From Acanthosoma haemorrhoidale (Eukaryota; Arthropoda; Insecta; Hemiptera; Acanthosomatidae): a stretch of 64,000 bases of DNA. Below the pieces are notes generated by a model. It ran no database searches. It worked only from the letters and a program-made list of their open reading frames with translations, and was not told where the DNA came from. The stretch is from NCBI GenBank assembly GCA_930367205.1, contig OV884012.1, positions 148,319,405-148,383,404 of the forward strand, in the 5' to 3' direction. Of the stretch, positions 56,583-64,000 are shown in pieces. Numbering within the stretch: the stretch's first letter is position 1; every line of letters starts with the position of its first letter. The position numbers and the translations under genes are program-made.

Positions 56583-56934
56583 AGTTAAATAATCTTTGTA
56601 GAGGAGAGTCTTTTAAAATAAAAGCTTTATTATGAAGTACAAGCAAAACACTGGAATATACAAATATTAAGAGTTACGCTACAACATACTGGGTGGGATA
56701 TCTGGCACAAGTGTGTGGTCTGGGGATAAAGCTGAGCCATATATGTATAAGAAGAGGATAAGATTCTGGGAAGTAGGGAGGTCTTAGAGGGATGCGGTTG
56801 CTTACTAAAAAACAGCAGCGAACCGTCAGTGACTTACATGAAGTCACGAGGCAGGTATACAGTTCTTCTCAGGCCCCTTCTACTTGTTTTTAGCAAGATT
56901 ATAATATTATATATAAAGCAACCATTATAAAACT
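56583..56934 (-). mobile_element. LTR-like unit B8, full length with extra segment
   Basis: 352 bases on the minus strand, AGTTTTATAATG...ATTATTTAACTG. It shares with B3 the extra segment (TATATATAATATTATAATCT region) after the first dozen bases and keeps the AATAAAGCTTTTATT polyadenylation region in shortened form. Confidence 0.65.
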
Positions 56935-58499
56935 GATGATAAAGTTTTGTCCATATAGCTGCAGCTTAAATAATGTAGAAGGCTCTTCCCACCATTTTGT
57001 AGTCAGGAAGGGTGTAAAACCATTTTAGTAAACACGTGTTGTTACGAATATCCTACTTGTTGTTTAGTTGTGGACTTTGACAAAATAGACTTTCATACAC
57101 GAGATATTTTAGTAAATACAATAGATTGAGGCAAAGATTTCTAGGCTCAACATCTTTTTTTTTATTTGTACCCACCAAAATGTATTGAAATATGTAATTT
57201 AAAATTTACCAGAGAGTGATTTCAATTGTTAGCTCCCAAAAATTATTTTTCTAGAATATATTTTTTAGCGCCTCGAGTTTGGCTCAACCATACAAAAAAA
57301 TCAGAACATAGAATCTTAAATTTCTGTGAGCAGTGACTCAGAAAGCCCTTCAGAAAAGGCAAATGTATCGTTAAGGCAATTATGACTCTGAGGTGAGAAT
57401 ATCTCCTAGCCCTCGCCCAGAACAATCATACTTTGTCAATCAAAACTACACAAGTGGCTTTACACTGTGGCAGCTTGGATTGAAAATATACTCAATCCAT
57501 GGCCATACAACAAATAACTGCCACCATAAGTATGAAAATGTTAGAAATGGACTGATGTTAGGACTAATTTCAACAAGGTTACTAACTTAATATAGTTAAA
57601 GATGAAGACTCGATATTATGAATATCAATATAAAAGCACTGTTGGACATATGAAAGCAGAGAGGGGACGTCTCTGAGCGAATACCATCTTGCTGTCTTAG
57701 GACAAGTGCCTTGTTTAACGGAGGGAAAGATAGCTGAAGAAGGGCCGCTAGCAAACTTTGGCCTCAAAGAAAGTGCCCCTTCTGATTCCGTTAGGGGATG
57801 TTATCCCTTCATGCCAACAACTTTATATTTATCTATCTCGTCTTCTTTCTATGAATGCTAGTCTTTATTATCTGGAAATATTACTAGACGGAATGATTGA
57901 AAGGAAACAGGATTCATGACAGATTTGTCACTTTTTTTAAGGTTGGCTAGCACCTATTAATTTATAATCAACTTGCCCATAACAATTCATCATAGCCATA
58001 TACTGTAGCAAACATACATCAAATTATTTAATAATACCTTTAATCAAATCGCCCCTGTTCAGGAAGCAATTTTGATGAAGCATAACAACGTCAAGTTAAT
58101 AAAATATTAAGTCCTATGTTCATGCACCTTTTTGATGTTTGGGGCAAAAATTAATCATTATAATTTTAATAGAGACTCAAAGCCTCTGTCCATCCTTAAA
58201 AGTCATTTTGATGTAGCATACTTACCAAATTTGTCAAAGTCGAAATTGACGTTGGTACAATCAATTAATTTAATGATAATGAAGTTTTATTGATTTCATA
58301 TTCCATGAAATATAAATATATATATGCCAGGAGGGGATACTTGGTTTGAAATAATAACAATAAGCTATTTGTTTTATCACGGAATGAACTATTAGTCTTT
58401 AAAGGAAATAAATCTTGTATGTGTTATGAAATTGAAATATGATTAGTGACTAATGAATGCATTGGTTTGATATAATAATATAATATGATATAACATTCA
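56935..58499. other. Spacer, possible Gag knuckle relic
   Basis: AT-rich. At about 57480-57540 the plus strand reads IYSIHGHTTNNCHHKYEN, faintly like the GHxxxxC half of a Copia-type Gag zinc knuckle; the first two cysteines are missing, so I do not call it. Confidence 0.3.
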
Positions 58500-59960
58500 A
58501 CACCGCTAACTATCCCTATAACTGTGACCAAAGACCACCTCTTATTAAAGGTCCTGTTGATACGATATCATTCAAAAATAGTTTTGATTCCTCTCTCAAC
58601 CTCCCACTCAAAACTAAGGACGACATAGACGACGTTCTCTCCTGCAGTACAAATCAGTGTGCATAAATCAACCAACCAGATGCCCCACTTTAAGCAAAAG
58701 AAAAGATAATCCTTGCCACCTCACATATGGCAGTTACTGACAAACAAAAGGAGTGGAAGATGGTCAGGGCAACTTTTTTGTTTCCCATCCAACAGAAAAG
58801 GACTTAACTAATTTATAAGACAGCTTCAGGAAGAACTACTTACACACCTCAAAAGCACCTTCATAGAATGCACTAACCGACTGACTCCTACTAGCCAGTC
58901 CCTATGGTAAGCTACCAAAAGAGTTCAATCATTCCCCAACGCAGCCAAGAGGCAAAGATCAATGAACAGATTGCTTCTGTCTTTGCTCTTCATCTCCCTT
59001 CTAATCGACTAATGTGGAAGTGACCTCCTCCAAACCAACTAGTATTTTAATCATATTAGATCTGAGCGATAAGTGGTTTTTGCTCATTTTTTTTGGTTTT
59101 TTTCCCTCCCCCCCAAATAATCAAGACACCAATAAACTAAATTCATAAATTCTGCTTACAATACTTAAGTCTAAACTCAAGGGATCGTCTTCTCCTTCCA
59201 GCATGAAAAACGAAAGCGTCCAACCAGCTTCACCATAGTTGGGACTGAATACAAACTTTCCAACAGCATAAGCTACCTCGGCATCAATCTAGGCAGACAC
59301 ATGACGTTCTACACACACCTGCAGAAGAAGTTGAAAAGAGTACGTAGGACTTACTACTCTCTCCAGCACCTCATCACAAGCCCGGCTATATTCCTTTAGC
59401 TGAAACTGTTAATATATAAGAGCGTCCTGAGGTTCCTACACACTGGCACAATAACTTGACTCCAGAGCTTCCAGAACAAAATCCTGCGCACGGCACTATG
59501 GCATGCCCCTTTTCGTGGTATAAAGGCTCCCCACATCCACGAAAAGTTCGAAGTCCCAACCATCACCGAAGCCATCCAAAGAAGATACATCAAGTTCTGT
59601 GACTCAATGAAACATAGCCAAAACCCTCTATTCCGAGACATGACACCCCCACCGCTACCGGCAAGATGGCAACTCTCAAGATCTGGGAAAGCAGACCAAA
59701 TGGTGGACATCACGGCGCTTGGCCCACCAACAACAAGCCTCTAACGGGCACCCAACACTGCTATCCAACTAAATAAGACTGCACTACATGCCTAGAGAGA
59801 CTCTAGGCCCAGCCACCAGTGGACTCTCACCACTGTACCCCAACAATCAACCTCTACCGAGGCTTCCCACACTCCTTAATTCCCTCACACCACCTTCAAG
59901 CAGTCACCTTCAAACTATATATTATATAATCTTATAATTAGAGAGCTATGAAAAAAATAC
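58500..59960 (+). pseudogene. Jockey-like LINE ORF2 relic with palm domain deleted
   Basis: Plus strand. The first half (58510-58990) reads in broken frames as the endonuclease-RT linker: NLPLKTKDDIDDVLSCSTNQ, TDKQKEWKMVRATFLFPI, EAKINEQIASVFALHL. The RT palm (motifs A-C) is missing. The second half (59240-59610) is the post-palm C-terminus: ISYLGINLGRHMTFYTHLQK, KLLIYKSVLRFLHTGTIT, LQSFQNKILRTALWHAP and IQRRYIKFCDS. The wording differs from families A and G. It ends TTATAATTAGAGAGCTATG plus A's, resembling the family E A-tailed ends. The minus-strand open frame at 59396-59713 is a shadow. Confidence 0.7.
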
Positions 59961-60957
59961 TTATGTCTTAATTGTTGCAAAAACATTTTTTTTTTTTAAA
60001 GTGCTTTTATATTGTTTATATGTTTTATCAATTTTTTTTTCCATTCAGTTTCCCTGAAATGAAAACAAATTATTTTTCCATCTATTTTACCATAAAACTA
60101 AGACTACATACATTTCACAATAATCATATTTTCATGTAATATAAAACTGTAACGCGATCACTGCGTGAGCATATTCACCGTTTGTTAGATGCAATTTATT
60201 TCATAATTAATCTTAAAAAAATACTTTGGTATAATGGGGAAGATAGGTTGGTATCGTAGTTTTCTTGGCAAAAGAAGAGCATGATTCTCAATTCTCTTTA
60301 GTTAAGAGATTTAAGTCAAATGTGTTATTCATAGTTTCATTTGACATTTGGGATAGTAGTTTTTGGTTCAGTATAAACTATACGAAATATAAATAGTTTA
60401 CTGTTAAATATTATTATAGCACAATCTGAACAACCACAGATAGAATAGTTCAGTTATTTGATGTGGGATTGGTAATTGAGAATCGGTTTAGGGCCCGCTT
60501 TGTAACGATAAGATGAAATGTACACCAAAGGGGGCTTGTCCTAAGCATTAATATCAGTGAGGCAATCAAAGGCTTTTGTTGCTCTAAACTTACTTCATTA
60601 GTAACGGCAAGCGTCGGAAAATTTCGCTTGGTCGCAGTCCATCTGTCAACTCAATAATGTCCTTATAAATTAAGTTTCGAAATAGGAGCTAGCGTTCACT
60701 CAAAAGTTCTATCTTGATTTTTCACTTTTTTGAACATTCATATAATTTATCCGTGGAATCTTAGTTGGTATCAGATTTATTAAGATGGTGGAAGAAAGTA
60801 TCATCAGTAGTCTACTCAAATGAAAACAACATCGAAGTAGTTCTCAAGTTCAGGAGAGGAGACTGGGCAGGTCGAGACCAACATACGTACATCAGGACTT
60901 CAAGCGCCCAGAGTACATACCCATTCAATAATAATGTACTTCATTCCTCTACCTCAA
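59961..60957. other. Non-coding spacer
   Basis: AT-rich to about 60740; 60760-60957 is more balanced and may be the eroded upstream part of the next relic. Confidence 0.4.
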
Positions 60958-61345
60958 TTCGATAAAATAAAAGTATCTTGGCTTCGACCTATGCACGGAT
61001 GAACGTGTGAATCATATTAGACTCAATAAACAAAATCTAAACCAATGCTTTAAACGACATCTCTGACCAAATATCTTTAGCTGAGCTATCGTCTAACTAC
61101 AGAAAACATCGCCAGAGCGAAATATTTCAGAGGAGACAGGCCACTAAGGAGTCTTTTATTTCACTCTTTCTGTCTATATCTATTAAATATTCACTATATA
61201 TCGACTTTAAATTAACAATACACGCCTAAAAGCATCTGCCACCCAAAGAATACGTGGCAAGTTAAATCACTGAGCAAGATCACATTCAAGCATCCCTACA
61301 ATCCTCCTCAGAGATTAAAGTGAAAGCCACCCCGAGAACTTTAGT
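60958..61345 (+). mobile_element. Strongly diverged family A relative, ORF2 C-terminus
   Basis: Plus strand reads KYLGFDLCTDERVNHIRLNK and NLNQCFKRHL, aligning with YLGFHLDKRLT and the residues after it in family A. Near 61290-61340 HPYNPPQRLK matches HPYNPPRRLKRQ. The central part is deleted and unreadable. Much older than the other copies. Confidence 0.5.
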
Positions 61346-62146
61346 GAATATTGCGTTATAGTGAGCTCTGGCACTGGTCAAGAACCACGGCCCTTGGGTA
61401 GCAATGATGTGGCACCAGTAGTAGCATGAGGTAGGTATCTCCCAAACCCTTCTCTTCTTCCCAATACCTCAGGTTCTGGGGGTCCTTTGGCTAAGCGTGT
61501 ATGCCTGCCGAAAACTTCTTAGAGTTAACTTCTCTAAACTCGAAGTGGATAAAATATTTTTAAAAAAACTTTAAAAATACTGTTGATACCGATGTAAATA
61601 TTCTGTATTATTAATTTAGATTTACAGAAAAGAAATTTAAATTGTTCTTAGATTAGTTTGGCCTTAGCTTCCTACAAAACATAATATACTTAGTCAACAA
61701 TGTCACCAGCTCGGTTTTAGCTGGTTATAGTGACCCTTCATTTGATTAACTGACTCTCTTAAAAGATCGATAAGCTATCTGTTTATGGATTCTGTTTGTT
61801 GGTGATGTTTTGGAGACGTAGGAGTCATCTATCTTACAGGTCACAAGCGACTTGTGCGGTGTGAGGGAAAGGTTTTCCTTTAGGCCCTCGTTAAAGGACA
61901 GCTTTATTCCCTTTATCCCAAGGGTTAGCACCCGAGGGCTTAATGTACCCTTTCACTGATGTACAAAAGGAACACAGCCTACAAGATAAAACCTCTCAAA
62001 TCTCTTTAGACTGTTCAGAAAGCTAAGGCTGGTAACTAATTTTTCTGACATTTCAAAGGATCCATTGTGAAGTATAAGATATAATTAAACAAATCTACTT
62101 AATGGGGTACAAAAAAACACAAATGATGATTAAAATTTTGAAGATA
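61346..62146. other. Spacer
   Basis: Mixed composition to about 62000, AT-rich after. No exon or repeat recognised. Confidence 0.45.
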
Positions 62147-63583
62147 CACTGGCAAGTAAAAAATTCCATCCACTTGTAAAAAAATTGTATTTGTATATAA
62201 TACATGGTAATTGTATATAATACTTATTATTTATTGAATTTATAATATCTTTTTTACCTTTAATCAGGTTTTTAACGTTTATTAATTGAGTCTTCGTTTA
62301 TAAATTTAAAATCAAAATGTGAACTGCTAAGAAACATGAAAAAAAAATTGAAAAATAACCATTTGTATCCAAAAAGAAATTAATGACAGGATCATTTAAT
62401 AGCGCGTATTTCCTCCTCTTGCCTTTATTACTTTGTGAAGACGCCTCGGCATACTTTCCACCAGTCGGGAAATGTCCCTTTGCTGGAGGTTAGCCCATTC
62501 TTCCCGCAGACCCTTTTTAAGGTCCTGCAGTGTATCAGGAAATGCTGGACGCGCTCTTGTTTGTCTTCCGAGGTCACCCAATAATTGCTCGACAGGGTTC
62601 AAATCTGGAGAACGCGCTGGCCAGGCTAAGACCTCAATGTTGTGCTGATGAAGGAACGTCTGTACTATGCGAGCGACATGTGGGCGTGCATTAGAAATGA
62701 ATGATCGCTGATTTCGATGAGGATAGGCAACACATGAGGTTCTAAATCTCATCTACATAGCGAGTGGCCGTCAAAGACCCTCTAAAAACAACAACCAATT
62801 CTGTGCGGCACTCCATTGAAATCCCAGCCCACACCATTAAGGAACCACGTTGAAAAGGTTGGCTCTGGGTGAAATTACAGGCTGCATACCTTTCATTTCT
62901 TCTTCTCCACTCCCTTTCACGCCCGTCTGGAGATCGTAGAGCAAATCTAGATTCATATATAAAAAGTGCAGCACACCATTCGTCCATAGTCCAATGACTG
63001 TGCTCTCGAGCAAAAGCCAGCCGAGTAACTCTGTGAGTTCTGGTCCTCTTACTGGGTGAAAAGTCCATACTATAAGATTAATCTTCTCCGAGCAGTACGT
63101 TCAGAAATTTGCATACATCGAACTTCTTGGAGCTGATGAATCGCTTCAACAACGGTAAGGCCTGACGGCGTCTCGTAGGGTTTCATAGGGAACTCCGATG
63201 GCATTAGCTGCATATCTAATGGAACGTCCATCATCAATAAATGCCACACCACGTGCAATATCCTCAGCACGAAGAGGCATTTTTAAACTTAAAATTGATA
63301 AAATTAAAATATCGAAGCCGAAAACTAAGAAATGTGTTGCACCAGAACGCAAATGACACTTAATAAACATTTGTAATTCCATGGAAAGTAAACATTGGGA
63401 ACTACAGTACTTTAATTGAATTAAGGATTATGGGTTACTATCCTCTATATTGACATTTCTAATTGAAAACAAATAAAAAAAAACATATTTATTCATAAAA
63501 AAAAATTGACCAATCCAAACCAGAAATATTTTGAGATGAAAACATGAAAAAATCAGGTGGGTGGAATTTTTTCCCTGTCGGTG
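62147..63583 (-). mobile_element. Tc1-type DNA transposon, complete length, 1437 bp
   Basis: The ends are inverted: the left begins CACTGGCAAGTAAAAAATTC and the right, on the minus strand, CACCGACAGGGAAAAAATTC, each going on with CA(T/C)CCAC(T/C)TG. TA flanks both sides (62145-62146 and 63584-63585), the Tc1/mariner target. The transposase relic is on the minus strand inside. About 30% of TIR positions differ, an old inactive insertion. Confidence 0.92.
62396..63280 (-). pseudogene. Tc1-type transposase, inactive
   Basis: A minus-strand coding relic within the Tc1 element. From ATG at 63280 it reads MPLRAEDIARGVAFIDD and AANAIGVP (paired-type DNA-binding start), changes frame near 63150 to the RTARRRL part, and again near 63070 to the catalytic domain. 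The first catalytic block reads ALFIYESRFAL where DESRF is expected (Asp to Tyr), and the second reads SFISNARPHVAR where QDNARPH is expected (Asp lost). The third, WPARSPDLNPVE, is intact. A stop near 62742 splits the last third, which ends RRLHKVIKARGGNTRY, the usual Tc1 C-terminus. Usual length is about 340 residues; this would be near that if uninterrupted. Confidence 0.9.
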
Positions 63584-63585
63584 TA

Positions 63586-64000
63586 CATCCCCCGATTATG
63601 TTTATGATCTGTTGACATAGTAACGGAAATTATGCGAAAAACTTAATATTGAATTAATTCGGCCCCGTTCAGCTGACTCATAAAATAAGACTCAAGTCAC
63701 AGCTCAGAATATATTAATATTTAATGTTGTCTTTTTTTCCCCGCGGTTAAGCACACGTTATGATTAATGAAAGAAATTGGTTAAAGGTATACGGGTTTTT
63801 GGTTCCAACTATTGTGTGTTCAACGTTTTATTGGGTTTTATTTTCAATATTGCAGCCATTTACAATTTTTTATATTTATTTCAAAGTATTGATACGTAAT
63901 AAGTATTGATTGGATGTAAATATATTAAATGATAGTATTGGTACTTTTTAACAAAATGTCTAATGATGTTACCATTATCAACACAATGAGGCATAAGAAC
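63586..64000. other. Non-coding spacer to window end
   Basis: AT-rich; nothing recognised. Confidence 0.5.

Noticed and set aside
57393..57590. Copia-type Gag zinc knuckle
   Set aside because: Only the GHxxxxC half is present and the two leading cysteines are absent; similarity may be chance.
59396..59713. 105-codon minus-strand open frame
   Set aside because: Antisense to the Jockey ORF2 C-terminus on the plus strand.
1..64000. CRISPR array, bacterial operon, toxin-antitoxin or other prokaryotic system
   Set aside because: No regularly spaced repeats, no ribosome-binding sites with compact genes; introns, AATAAA signals and insect-type transposons show a eukaryotic genome.

Overview
The window reads as nuclear DNA of an arthropod, most likely an insect. 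It is strongly AT-rich, has long non-coding stretches and split genes with GT/AG borders, and is densely littered with decayed transposable elements. These are mainly Jockey-clade non-LTR retrotransposons, with a Tc1-type transposon, pogo/Tigger fragments, LTR-like units and several long-terminal-inverted-repeat (foldback/MITE-like) elements. A hemipteran or related host is plausible but not shown. There are no operons, no complete host gene, no CRISPR array and no rRNA gene.

Host coding signal is sparse. The firmest piece is one internal globin exon at 13236-13467 (+). It has the distal and proximal histidines and sits between introns at the two classical globin positions, B12.2 and G7.0. 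A second probable gene starts on the minus strand near 36.68 kb, with a TGACGTCA site, an untranslated first exon ending at a strong GTAAGC donor, and a 61-bp second exon (36185-36245) carrying the likely start codon. Weaker exon candidates lie at 22046-22126 (+), 38127-38419 (+, ending like a subtilase propeptide) and 53464-53636 (+, signal-peptide-like).

Layout. 0-5 kb: two minus-strand Jockey 3' ends and a GC-rich LTR-like block with TATA box and upstream hairpin. 5-12 kb: a 950-bp inverted-repeat element, a scrambled Jockey RT piece, A-tailed LINE/SINE ends, and a Jockey copy lacking its 3' end. 12-15 kb: the globin exon. 15-26 kb: a Jockey ORF1 zinc-knuckle relic, a 75-bp direct duplication, three Jockey 3' ends and the longest Jockey copy (24.42-25.76 kb), which retains RT palm motifs. 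26-34 kb: duplicated 200-bp blocks, an inverted-repeat element and two more Jockey ends. 34.8-35.8 kb: a different, minus-strand LINE RT relic. 36-41 kb: the hidden minus-strand promoter, a 2.6-kb foldback structure enclosing an exon-like segment, and a 670-bp palindromic MITE. 43.6-57 kb: a local cluster of nine copies of one 310-360 bp LTR-like unit, mixed with two Tigger fragments. 58-64 kb: two decayed Jockey relics and a complete-length but inactive Tc1 transposon with intact ends and TA target duplication.

The genes do not form a pathway. The main stories are mobile-element decay, local duplication of LTR-like units, and a few exons of genes whose other parts lie far off or outside the window. 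All family assignments are from reading translations and motifs by eye; no database search was possible.
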